In this document: positions 38,701-46,120 of the stretch, piece by piece | How positions within the stretch are numbered: the stretch's first letter is position 1 | Layout of the letters: the number at the start of each line of letters is the position of its first letter | DNA from: Pedobacter sp. ISL-64 | Lineage (GTDB): Bacteria > Bacteroidota > Bacteroidia > Sphingobacteriales > Sphingobacteriaceae | Assembly (NCBI RefSeq): GCF_018613605.1 | Contig: NZ_JAGGPU010000006.1 | Coordinates: 106,411-170,410 of the forward strand | Length of the DNA stretch: 64,000 nt | Direction: 5' to 3' | Notes under the pieces: generated by a model | Told to the model about the DNA's origin: nothing | The model's database searches: none | The model's input: only the letters and a program-made list of their open reading frames with translations | Program-made: the position numbers and the translations under genes

Positions 38701-38936
38701 GAAAAAACCAATGCATCAGTTGCAGGATCTGCTATCAATGCAAATTCTCCTTTATCGTTGGTACTTACATTATTGGTTTTGCCGCGTATCCCAACAGTAA
38801 CACCAGGAACGGGCTGCCCATCTTTTTTGTCGACCACTTTACCGGTAATCTGCTTTTGTTGGGCAAAAACAGCGGTATATGTGATTAGCATGAGCACTAA
38901 AACCCATGAGGTTTTTCGTAAAAATTTTGAGTTCAT
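35784..38936 (-). CDS. susC: SusC/RagA family TonB-dependent outer membrane transporter (pair 2)
   Basis: Outer-membrane TonB-dependent glycan importer. It has a signal peptide, a carboxypeptidase-regulatory-like domain with a PVPGVTVGIRGK segment, the VVIGYGTKKK hinge, a plug with FLKDASAAIYGAAGAKGVI, and a barrel ending SLGLSVNL. No STN extension is present. The start is preceded by the same TAACCAAATA motif (38943-38953). It is similar in layout to SusC1 but only moderately similar in sequence, so this is a second transport unit and not a recent duplicate. Confidence 0.95.
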   Translation of the reverse strand: MNSKFLRKTSWVLVLMLITYTAVFAQQKQITGKVVDKKDGQPVPGVTVGIRGKTNNVSTNDKGEFALIADPATDALVFSYVGYVRQIIPLAGKTNLTVSFVEDSQSLDEDAVVVIGYGTKKKSEILGAVATITGAEIQDVPAPNLAGALRNRIAGVGVSQASGRPGSAITLNIRNSTTTTAAAGTTDEPLYVVDNITVTREAFDNIDASMIENLTFLKDASAAIYGAAGAKGVILVTTKKGRIGKPSITYNGYLGISDAIKVPKMLSGYDHALLLNDTFRSQGAAASEYFAPEDLEYIKTLDYKSWYDEVWQAATTQRHNIGISGGSDKITFFAGGSYQGENGNYAGMKFNKYSFRSGVVATVANGLKADVNFNVDYGTKELHHNSQDNDAPFFERLITIPRWVPISIDGKYVNYNFNNSSVNPLAVSESGYYNNGSNKSYRINASLTYEPTFLKGLVIKGQVSQSSGSSKNTQYVAPYTLYNFVKRGNNQELFTNQLPTATAATFQPTSAANSTITPGLADNNSYQFFLTLQYNKTIGKHTFSVLAGAEQSEGNTQNSTVRYTNQLIPGVDQFWAYDINTLVASNLDRTAVSKRSGFARFSYDFDKKYLIEGIARIDASSNFALGNRWGVSPNVGIGWVVSQENFFKNSNALSFINFLKIKANVGTTGDDRVGVRLWQDRFQIDVTNGYIFGNANSNSLNRSRLANPDITWEKKRTINVGLETSMFNNKLDISIEAFQNYTYDGFELGANNQYPQYFGTQAPVLNYRQLYNWGSEFSIGYKAKLATNWNLSASMNFSYGNSVTDRILYTPGNLINNTFPNLQLFGTDPRKYNTSNYGLTNLGMFRTQGEVDAWMAKYPNYRIYDKIPQAGWLYYEDTNADGVISDSDLAPLYNNTNAFFSSGISLNLTYKNFSLNTNINARFGGKIFYDSRARTAPSKTRNTLDIWTDRWTLENPMNGKYPRFDDPSLGINSDFWAVDGTMIRINTMTLSYKAPTAFANKLGIGGARILLTGNNLWTIVNPLPYKDPYTSSAWDYPMLRTISLGLSVNL

Positions 38937-39396
38937 ATTCGTTATTTGGTTAGTTTTTTACTAATACAACTAATCTGACATCAATCAGGCCTTGTGCTTG
39001 ATCAATTTCATTTAGCATACAAGCTGTAATGGCAATTGCCTTATACAGTTTATTCAATAGTGTTTCCGGTTAAGGATGGGTTTGTTTGTTTTTTTGCTTT
39101 TTACAGCTTGCTAGTTAGGCAAAAGAAATAGATCGCGTTATTTAAAATTATCTGTCTAACACTAAATGTCTTTGTGATGGCCCATATTTCTGTTTTTGGA
39201 TTAAATAATTATTGGTTAGAAAGTATATTTATCTTTAAATTAATGAAGTAAAACCCATTGTTTAAGCTAAATGGCTCCGGTTACTATACAATTTTATCAG
39301 CATAAAATAACCTTCTCGTTATAAACTATTTAGTGATTTTATTCACAATACAATATAAGTATAAATTCATATATAAATGAAATATTCTTGAATAAA
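38937..39396 (-). promoter_or_regulatory. Leader C: shared regulatory region upstream of susC2
   Basis: A gene-free gap of 506 bp with diverged copies of the three leader blocks: block 1 at 39213-39239 (TGGTTAGAAAGTATATTTAT in part), block 2 at 39282-39299 (TACTATACAATTTTATCA, 13 of 18 equal to copy A) and block 3 at 39350-39396 (ATAAATTCATATATAAATGA in part). The order and spacing relative to the susC start match leader B, with block 2 about 350 bp upstream in both. Confidence 0.6.
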
Positions 39397-39399
39397 AAA

Positions 39400-39434
39400 T
39401 ATAAAAAATAATGGAGCGTTTAAATACGCTCCAT
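39400..39434 (-). terminator. Rho-independent terminator after DUF3826
   Basis: ATGGAGCGT and its complement ACGCTCCAT (39411-39434) form a 9-bp stem with a 6-base loop, followed on the minus strand by a T-rich stretch. It lies 9 bp past the stop at 39443. Confidence 0.8.
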
Positions 39435-39442
39435 CAGCCATG

Positions 39443-40111
39443 CTAGTTTGTTTGCGCTTTTGCTTTTCTACGCTTCTCCCACTCTATTCCCTCTTTCTTT
39501 AAATCGTATCCGGCAGCTGATAAGTAATTATTTATTCTACCTTTATATTTTCCAAACCAGGCATGCTTTTTATCTGACGATTCTGCATCCATAGCATGTT
39601 CACGTGCTTCGGTAAGCCAAACTAAAATTTGTTTTTTCTGCTCATCCGTCAATGTTAAAATCTCTTCCTGGTAGGCTTTATAAGTAATTGGCAATACACT
39701 ATAGGTCATGCCATTTTTAACCAGGTCAACCTGTTCATTGGTTAATTGCGCAGAAAGTTTGCTGATGTATTTTTTATGCAGTTTAGCTAATGATGTTTCT
39801 ACTACACGGCTATCTTTAGCAAGGGCCGAATCGCGTTCTACTTCATTATCTTTGTTTTTTTCTTTAATTGTTTTAACACGAATGTCGCGTGCGGCATAGA
39901 TGTCGTTTAAATTGCTATATTGATCTCTGATGATTACCGTCACTTTTTCGGTTTTCTTCGCATCTGTAATTCCAAGATTGGCAACAATTTTAGCCGAACG
40001 CTCGGTAATCATTTTCACATAGGCTTCTTTATCGTTCACAGGATTGTTCTGAGCAAAAATTGCTGTAATGCTCGAGAAGGTTAACAATAAGGCTAAAATT
40101 GATGATTTCAT
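39443..40111 (-). CDS. DUF3826 domain protein, secreted (second copy)
   Basis: A 222-residue exported protein (signal peptide to about IFAQ) of the DUF3826 family, paralogous to 7767-8429. Both have a Tyr/Lys/helical N-half, a LTNEQVD or LTPEQIE block, a YKAYQEE or YKAIVLD block followed by LT..E..., and a Lys/Arg-rich end. It is 10 bp downstream of the isomerase-like gene and ends at a terminator, so the two form a small operon. It is strongly helical and charged. The function is unknown; two members in one locus suggest a direct role in this pathway. Confidence 0.8.
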   Translation of the reverse strand: MKSSILALLLTFSSITAIFAQNNPVNDKEAYVKMITERSAKIVANLGITDAKKTEKVTVIIRDQYSNLNDIYAARDIRVKTIKEKNKDNEVERDSALAKDSRVVETSLAKLHKKYISKLSAQLTNEQVDLVKNGMTYSVLPITYKAYQEEILTLTDEQKKQILVWLTEAREHAMDAESSDKKHAWFGKYKGRINNYLSAAGYDLKKEGIEWEKRRKAKAQTN

Positions 40112-40121
40112 GTCTTTATAT

Positions 40122-41756
40122 TTAAATTGTATTTATTTTTTTCAGGTTCACATCTCCGCAAAAATGCACTTTTAAGCCAAGTTCATCCATTGCAGCTGCT
40201 TTAATGCGGCAAGCTTCGTGCGCGCCGGCTTCATAATTGGTATAAACCACCTGAATATGGTTGGCTTTATGTCTGGCCATCAACTGATCGCGGCTCACGC
40301 CTTTTAAAATGGCATGCATAATTGGCCATTCGGGTGTTGTTCCGTCCCAACGTCTTTTGGTTTCGGCCTCAGGCAAAGCTACTACTTCTCCAACGCCCAA
40401 ATCGCAATGTAACTCGTTATCCATTACATAAACACGGCTCCAAACAATGAAACCTGGTTTACTAATGCCTTTTAATGATCCACCACCTAAACGGAAATAC
40501 ATAGCTGGCTGCCTATCGCTGCTTGCCCCGGCATAACCATCAATAAAATGTGCAGGTGGTGCTGCTCCTGAGATTAAAAACAGCCAAACAAAACCGTCTA
40601 CATCATCATTTTTATAATATTCACCCCAACGGATGTCGTGAAGGGTGTTTTCTCCGGTCATTCCTAATTCTTTCCAAAGATTGTAGGTTACCAAGGCATC
40701 TAAGCCGGCACATTCGTCTACTTCGTTAAAATGTGGTAAAGCACGTTTTGGGTAAAGTTCTTTACCATCTACAGAAAATACCGGCGGACGGTCTTCGTTA
40801 TTTAATAAACCCTCCACTAAATCGCTGGCCACAGTTAAATCTTTCAATCCTTGCTGATACTGGATTCCAATCGTATCGCAGCTAAAATTATCAGCAATCC
40901 TCAGGGCGGCGATATACATTTTACATTGTTCGAGGGTTTGGTTTTTAGTTAATTGTGTCTCCTCTTCAGTTCCCCAGTTAAAGGTCATTCCTTTTTGCAA
41001 AAGCCAATCTAAAACAGCCTCTGCTTCACCATTGGTAACCTGCAGCATACCTGCATATAATGCCGATTGACTTAGACGCTCTTTAAAGAAACCGGTTTTG
41101 TGCAGCAGTTCGTCGGGAATGATAGCATTGTACATACCCATGCAGCCTTCGTCAAACACGCCCATGATCACTTTTCGCTCTTTTAAGCTCTTGGCAAAAG
41201 CCCTTCCTTTCTTGTCGTCGCTTAGTGGGATCTTACTTAAGGCAAAACTTTTTACATGACTTTGATCGTAACTGACCTTGCCGGTTGTGAGCCATTCTTG
41301 CAGGCCACCGGTAAAAAAATCATCCGTAAAATTTTCACTCCATAAAGTACTATACGGAATTGCCGCTTTGGTTAAGCAACCGTTCAGATTTAACATGCCT
41401 ACCAAACCAGGCCATTGTCCGCTCCAGTTGGCTACGGTTAGTATCGGGCCACGATGTGTGGTAAGCCCTGCAAGTACATGATGTGAGTATTGCCAAACAC
41501 TTTCTGCTACAATTATAGGTTGGTTGGGATCAATATTTCTAAAGATATCCATGCCCATTCTTTGCGAATCGATAAAGCCATGTTTTTTTGTTGAATTGTA
41601 TGAATGGGCACGTTTAACTTTCCAGCCAAATTGTTCGATGGCTAAAGTTAATTTTCGCTCCATTTCGACTTGAGCAGCCCAGCAATTTTGATTTGCTGAA
41701 AGCCGTAGATCGCCACTTGAAACCAGTAGAATTTCTCCTTGTTTACCTTGTCTCAT
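40122..41756 (-). CDS. L-fucose/L-arabinose isomerase family protein
   Basis: A cytosolic protein (no signal peptide) resembling L-fucose isomerase. The block VFDEGCMGMYNAIIPDELL holds the acidic metal-ligand region, and a C-terminal GxGE/VALPEAETKRRW segment follows. At 544 aa it is shorter than classical FucI (about 590), so it may be a distant relative with another ketol-isomerase activity. It is divergently transcribed from the AraC gene with 224 bp between them and forms an operon with DUF3826. If it is a true fucose or rhamnose isomerase it would compete with the oxidative genes at the right end, so its role is open. Confidence 0.75.
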   Translation of the reverse strand: MRQGKQGEILLVSSGDLRLSANQNCWAAQVEMERKLTLAIEQFGWKVKRAHSYNSTKKHGFIDSQRMGMDIFRNIDPNQPIIVAESVWQYSHHVLAGLTTHRGPILTVANWSGQWPGLVGMLNLNGCLTKAAIPYSTLWSENFTDDFFTGGLQEWLTTGKVSYDQSHVKSFALSKIPLSDDKKGRAFAKSLKERKVIMGVFDEGCMGMYNAIIPDELLHKTGFFKERLSQSALYAGMLQVTNGEAEAVLDWLLQKGMTFNWGTEEETQLTKNQTLEQCKMYIAALRIADNFSCDTIGIQYQQGLKDLTVASDLVEGLLNNEDRPPVFSVDGKELYPKRALPHFNEVDECAGLDALVTYNLWKELGMTGENTLHDIRWGEYYKNDDVDGFVWLFLISGAAPPAHFIDGYAGASSDRQPAMYFRLGGGSLKGISKPGFIVWSRVYVMDNELHCDLGVGEVVALPEAETKRRWDGTTPEWPIMHAILKGVSRDQLMARHKANHIQVVYTNYEAGAHEACRIKAAAMDELGLKVHFCGDVNLKKINTI

Positions 41757-41980
41757 AATTTATTAATGAACAAATAATTTATATAAAAATAATTTGTCAG
41801 CTTATATTTTGGTTACGCCTATATGGCTATATACAAAACTCAACAATGAAAAACACTATTTTCTGATAGTTTTTATCAAATTAATATAGGATGTTATCAT
41901 TAAACTCGTTAACTTTAGACCGCTGTGGTACAATTTGTAGAATATTGTAATACAGCCCTAACCAAATATTTATTAGTTAC
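41757..41980. promoter_or_regulatory. Divergent regulatory region between isomerase-like and AraC genes
   Basis: This AT-rich 224-bp gap holds a palindrome TGATA-GTTTT-TATCA (41864-41878) and a block-2-like site TAATATAGGATGTTATCA (41882-41899), which matches the leader motif at 13 of 18 bases in the same orientation. CTAACCAAATA (41958-41968) precedes the AraC start, like the susC starts. The region could carry both autoregulation and pathway control. Confidence 0.5.
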
Positions 41981-42850
41981 ATGAAACCTCATTTTCATAA
42001 AGTTCCAATTACCTTACAAAGTTCCTTTAGTATCCGTCATGATATCAAACCCGATTTTGGGAATATCTGGCATTATCATCCTGAGCTAGAATTGCATTAT
42101 GTAATCAAAGGAGAAGGCGTTCGTTTTATCGGTGATAACATCAGTAATTTTGTGCCAGATGAGATGGTGCTTTTAGGCGAAAATCTGCCGCATACCTGGC
42201 GTTGTAAAGATGAATACTTTCAAAACAATCCAGATCTTACAACCGAAGCCATGGTGATTCATTTCTTGCCCGATTGTTTGGGGAAATACATGCTTACTTT
42301 ACCTGAAGCTTACCTGATTCCGAAATTATTCGAAAAAGCAAAAAGCGGAATGGTAATTAAAGGGAAAGCTAAAGATAAACTGGTTGATTTAATGCGGGCT
42401 GCAGTTGATGCAACCAATTTAGACCGGATCATTATCCTCTTATCTATCCTTAAGACGTTGGCCGAGACGGATGAATTTTCGACAATTGTAACGAGTAAAA
42501 ATACATTCTATCAAAGCAATGAGTCTGAAACACTCCGTATCAATAAAATATGTAATTATACCCTGAGTAATTATAAAAAGGATATTACATTAGAAGAAGT
42601 GGCTTCTTTAAGTAACTTAAGTGTAACTTCTTTCTGCAGGTATTTTAAACTGATGACGAAGAAGACCTTTTATGATTTCCTGATCGAAATTAGGGTGAGT
42701 CATGCCTGCCGTTTTTTAATTGAAAACAAGCTACCAACCGAAATGATCTGTTTTGATTGCGGTTTTAATAATGTATCTAATTTCTACAGGCACTTTAAAA
42801 AGGTTACGGGGATGACGCCTTTGGACTATAAAAGGAAGTATTTGAATTAA
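41981..42850 (+). CDS. AraC family transcriptional regulator with N-terminal cupin
   Basis: A sugar-responsive activator or repressor. The N-terminal half (about 20-100) is a cupin-like sensor (WHYHPELELHYVIKGEG, GENLPHTW), and the C-terminal ~100 residues are a double helix-turn-helix: SLSNLSVTSFCRYFKLMTKK and FDCGFNNVSNFYRHFKKVTG. The CGF..VSNFYR.FKK.TG motif is classic for the family. It is the only regulator seen in the window. It is transcribed opposite to its neighbours, so it is a good candidate to bind the repeated block-2 sites. Confidence 0.93.
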   Translation: MKPHFHKVPITLQSSFSIRHDIKPDFGNIWHYHPELELHYVIKGEGVRFIGDNISNFVPDEMVLLGENLPHTWRCKDEYFQNNPDLTTEAMVIHFLPDCLGKYMLTLPEAYLIPKLFEKAKSGMVIKGKAKDKLVDLMRAAVDATNLDRIIILLSILKTLAETDEFSTIVTSKNTFYQSNESETLRINKICNYTLSNYKKDITLEEVASLSNLSVTSFCRYFKLMTKKTFYDFLIEIRVSHACRFLIENKLPTEMICFDCGFNNVSNFYRHFKKVTGMTPLDYKRKYLN

Positions 42851-42956
42851 CTTTTTATAGAAATTGTTATTTCGGTTATAACGAAGCAGCATGGAGAGAT
42901 CTAGAAAGCTAACAGCTTTAAGCGAGAACAATAAAGGAAAACTATAAGTTGCGTAT

Positions 42957-43073
42957 TGATTTGGGCGTTACCCAATCCCGTGAAATACGGGAACGGGTCG
43001 GGCTTTTCAGGGCTCCGCTTTGCTCCGGTACCGATGAAGGATCGGTACTTGCACCCTTACAATCCCTAACGCG
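42957..43073. repeat. R6 repeat, copy 1
   Basis: About 117 bp starting GATTTGGGCGTTACCCAATC and ending near CCTAACGCGG. It contains short stems such as CCCGTGAAATACGGG and CCGATGAAGGATCGG. It matches copy 2 at 43297-43406 over most of its length. The motif GGGCGTTACC..GGGTCGGGCT recalls intergenic repeats common in Bacteroidota genomes. Confidence 0.85.
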
Positions 43074-43296
43074 GAATTATGACATATGTGCTAGTCTTTT
43101 TTTTTGCCTTTGTTATCCCAGTTTGATACTGCGAAAATCTTTGCCGGTTAAACCTGATATAGCGAAAAAGCCCACAGCGAGGTACGAGCGAGGACTTGCA
43201 GCGGTAGCAGGACTTCCGTAACCGAAACGTACCAACCCCTGCTTTCCAAATAATCCAGACATAAAAACTGCAAACCGAAAATTGAAACTGCCAACT

Positions 43297-43406
43297 GATT
43301 TGGGCGTTACCCAATCCCGTGAAATACTGGAAAGGGTCGGGCTCAGGGCTGCGCTTCGCTCCGGTACCGATGAAAATCGGCACTGAACCCTTACTATCCC
43401 TAACGC
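43297..43406. repeat. R6 repeat, copy 2
   Basis: A direct repeat of copy 1, about 340 bp further along, with the same GATTTGGGCGTTACCCAATC start. It has small deletions in the middle (CTCAGGGCTGCGC for the CTTTTCAGGGCTCCGC part) and a weakened CCGTGAAATACTGG stem. Confidence 0.85.
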
Positions 43407-43426
43407 AAACCGATCAGGTCTGGCAA

Positions 43427-43461
43427 AATAGATCCTGAAACAAGTTCAGGATGACGACCGA
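43427..43461. repeat. R3 stem at the 3' end of the aldolase-type gene
   Basis: The stem TCCTGAAACAAGTTCAGGA is part of R3 and lies directly at the stop of the gene at 43464. It may act as a transcript end in place of a conventional terminator. Confidence 0.65.
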
Positions 43462-43463
43462 GT

Positions 43464-44396
43464 CTATATAAAAACCTTAATATTCAGATTGTTGCGTAGC
43501 GCAGTATAATCATCGAACAAAGTTTCTACTTCTTTAACTACGCTTGGCGTAAACGAGCCAACATTTCTGCGGGTAAAAGTCGAGATATTAAGCCCGCGCT
43601 TTTGCAGGAAATATTTCGACACCACTGGATAAACATTATGCATTACGTCCATGTTATCGATTAAAAACTGTTGTACCACCTGTACTTCATCTTTAAAAGC
43701 TTCATCATTATAATGATCGCAAAGCCAAACAATCAATTCAGGGAAATAATTACCTTGAATACACGATAAGCCCGAAGCTCCAGCTTTTAATGATTCTACC
43801 GCATGCACGATATAGGCATCGTACAATCCAAAAGCCCTGCCTTCGGTCAGTTTCAGTTTTTCTTTAATCTGACCAAGATCCAGGCAGGTATCTTTATGGT
43901 AAATCACTCTTCCGGTTGACACAAAATCGGCCAGTTGAGTAGGTTTTAATACCCTTTTATAAGGCACCGGACATTCATAAAATCCCAATGGAATTTTATC
44001 TGTTTGATCGATCAGATCGAAAACACGATCATTAAAAACCTCGTCCGATTCACTTTCATCGGCCAACAAGCTTGTAATGGCAATTACGGCCTCCACTCCT
44101 GCATCGCTCACCTCTTTTACAAAATCGGCCTGTTCGGAAATCACGCCACCAAAAGTTCCGGTGGCTACCACTGGCACGGCGCCATTAACAACTTTAATCA
44201 CATGTTTTATGGCCTGAATTCGTTCTTTACCATTCAATTCAAACATTTCGCTCGATAGACAATTGGCAAATAAACCTGATGATCCGGCCTGTAAATAAAT
44301 CTCGGTAAGCTGTGTAAGGGCTGGGTAATCGATGTTCCCATTGCTTAAAAAAGGCGTGAGCATTACCGGGATGAACCCTTTTTGTGAGTTTTCCAT
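43464..44396 (-). CDS. Dihydrodipicolinate synthase/N-acetylneuraminate lyase family aldolase
   Basis: A class I aldolase-fold TIM barrel, cytosolic. The Schiff-base Lys168 lies in VIYHKDTC and the proton-shuttling Tyr140 in LGFYECPVP. The usual GTTGE carboxylate-binding loop is CLSSE here (residues 46-50), so the enzyme should prefer a different substrate from DapA. Members of this family split 2-keto-3-deoxy sugar acids, so a 2-keto-3-deoxy-fuconate or -rhamnonate-type aldolase or lyase would fit the locus. It lies downstream of the symporter with ~57 bp between, probably in one operon. Confidence 0.8.
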   Translation of the reverse strand: MENSQKGFIPVMLTPFLSNGNIDYPALTQLTEIYLQAGSSGLFANCLSSEMFELNGKERIQAIKHVIKVVNGAVPVVATGTFGGVISEQADFVKEVSDAGVEAVIAITSLLADESESDEVFNDRVFDLIDQTDKIPLGFYECPVPYKRVLKPTQLADFVSTGRVIYHKDTCLDLGQIKEKLKLTEGRAFGLYDAYIVHAVESLKAGASGLSCIQGNYFPELIVWLCDHYNDEAFKDEVQVVQQFLIDNMDVMHNVYPVVSKYFLQKRGLNISTFTRRNVGSFTPSVVKEVETLFDDYTALRNNLNIKVFI

Positions 44397-44453
44397 TATA
44401 TTCTGATATGGTAAATTGTTCTATTTAATTGCCTGATAAAACCAGAATGGTTT

Positions 44454-46022
44454 TTAATGGGCTGTTTTAGTTTTTCTATTTTTAATTTTCGTCAGGAAAA
44501 GCCCTGCTAAAAAAATGGTTAAAGTGCCGATCACGATAATCATATTTTTATGTAAAGGATTTCTAAAAACTTCATATTCTGGAGGAAGAAGTGAAGAAAA
44601 TGTCATCCATATAATTACGGCAATGCCGATTATTGTTGCTGTTATGGCTTCATGGTTTTTAGTTTGCCTACTGATGATACCCAAAAGGAACAGCCCCAAC
44701 ATTCCTGCTGCAAAAATACCCGATAACTCCCACCATACATCTAAAATACTTTTTACACCGATCATGGCAATGCCAGCAATCATACCCAATAAACCAAAGC
44801 CAACTGTGGCCAAGTGTAACAGTGATAAATTCTGTTTCTCGGTTACATCAGGTTTAAAATATCTTTTATAAATATCGACCGAAAACACCGTTGCCGAGGC
44901 ATTCATTCCTGAACTTATGGTACTCATGGCTGCCGATAAGATGGCAGAAACAATCAATCCCACCAAACCGATCGGAATTTTAGTCACCATAAAATGAGGC
45001 ATAATTTTATCGCCATAATCTGCTGGCGCCAATGCATTCTGTACCTTCAACACCTCTGCTGCCGAAGCATGTAAAGGCAAACGCTCAATAGCTACCTGGT
45101 GTTTTATCGACTGCACCAATTCTGGATTAATTTCATAATAGGCATACAAGCAAGATCCTATAATAAAAAAGAGCAATGATGCCGGGATATATAACCACAC
45201 ACACAACCAGATCGATTTCGAAGCTGCTTTGCTAGAGGATGCCGTATGGTAACGCTGAATGTAGTTTTGGTCCATCCCAAAGTTGTTCAGGTTGATGAAA
45301 AATCCGTAGAGCAGTACCACCCAAAACGATGATCCTATAAAATCGAGCTTAAAACTACCTAAGCTAAACTTATTGGCCGATTTCCCGATCTCTACAATCT
45401 TTGAAACTCCCCCTGGCATATTCGAAATGATTAAATACAGAATAAGCAAGGCGCCAAAAGTCTTCACTACAGCTTGTACCACTTCTGTCCATATTACTGC
45501 TTCAATTCCTCCTAAAACAGTATAAACAATGATACAAATGCCCATTACGATCATGATCATCTGCATAGAATAGCCCGTGAGTGCTTGTAAGCTCAAGGCA
45601 ATTCCAAAAAATATCGATCCCATTCTGGCCAATTGTGTCAACAAGAAACACACCACTGCATAAACCCTCGCCCAGGCACCAAAACGTTTTTCTAAGTGCG
45701 TATAGGCCGATATTTCGCCGGTATTCCGATAAAAGGGTACAAAATATTTTGAAGCGATCCAAGCGGCCAAGGGCATTGAAATGCTGAATACAAATGCGTT
45801 CCAATTGCTTCCAAAGGCTTTTCCGGGTACGCCTAAAAAGGTATTACTGCTTAAAAATGTTGCATAAATAGATAAACCTATCGCCCATCCGGGAATCAGG
45901 CCCGAAGCTTTTGTAAATTGTTCGGAATTTTTATTTTTCCTCGAAAAATAAACCCCAACTAATATCATTCCAAAAAGATAAATGAAGATTATTGCAAGAT
46001 CGACGACAGGAAGTCCTTTCAT
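44454..46022 (-). CDS. Sodium/solute symporter (SSS family), probable sugar importer
   Basis: An inner-membrane symporter of 522 residues with about 13-14 hydrophobic segments. The SSS signature appears as GWAIGLSIYATFLSSNTFLG (about residues 45-65) and the substrate-path block AAMSTISSGMNASATV lies near 380. The family carries sugars such as galactose, fucose or sialic acid with sodium. Context suggests L-fucose, L-rhamnose or a uronate. A block-2-like operator lies 82 bp upstream of the start, and TTAACCAAAT precedes the start by about 20 bp. Confidence 0.88.
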   Translation of the reverse strand: MKGLPVVDLAIIFIYLFGMILVGVYFSRKNKNSEQFTKASGLIPGWAIGLSIYATFLSSNTFLGVPGKAFGSNWNAFVFSISMPLAAWIASKYFVPFYRNTGEISAYTHLEKRFGAWARVYAVVCFLLTQLARMGSIFFGIALSLQALTGYSMQMIMIVMGICIIVYTVLGGIEAVIWTEVVQAVVKTFGALLILYLIISNMPGGVSKIVEIGKSANKFSLGSFKLDFIGSSFWVVLLYGFFINLNNFGMDQNYIQRYHTASSSKAASKSIWLCVWLYIPASLLFFIIGSCLYAYYEINPELVQSIKHQVAIERLPLHASAAEVLKVQNALAPADYGDKIMPHFMVTKIPIGLVGLIVSAILSAAMSTISSGMNASATVFSVDIYKRYFKPDVTEKQNLSLLHLATVGFGLLGMIAGIAMIGVKSILDVWWELSGIFAAGMLGLFLLGIISRQTKNHEAITATIIGIAVIIWMTFSSLLPPEYEVFRNPLHKNMIIVIGTLTIFLAGLFLTKIKNRKTKTAH

Positions 46023-46120
46023 TATCTGTTGGCTCGTTTATTAATTTGGTTAAAACAAATATGCATGTCTAAATATCAACATTAATATAAGATTTTGGCC
46101 ACATATTGTACCATCTTATC
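46023..46120 (-). promoter_or_regulatory. Upstream region of the symporter with block-2-like operator
   Basis: TATTGTACCATCTTATCT at 46104-46121 matches the leader A motif at 16 of 18 bases, in the same orientation. On the gene strand a CATATTTG box (complement at 46055-46062) resembles a Bacteroidota -7 element (TAnnTTTG, one mismatch), but no good -33 TTTG is seen. Confidence 0.55.

Larger units (their letters stand above)
42851..43463. other. Gene-free stretch with tandem long repeats
   Basis: This 613-bp region has no credible gene; open frames here are small and read through repeats. It holds two copies of a ~110-bp repeat (R6), a GC-richer stretch between them (about 43150-43220), and an R3 stem at the right. 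No integrase, tRNA or att-like motif is visible. Confidence 0.7.

Noticed and set aside
42949..43221. Open frame of 90 codons in the gap after AraC
   Set aside because: It is made mainly of R6 repeat sequence, with no family resemblance and no plausible start signal.
42851..43463. Insertion sequence or integron site
   Set aside because: There is no transposase or integrase and no target-site duplication; only direct repeats R6 are present.
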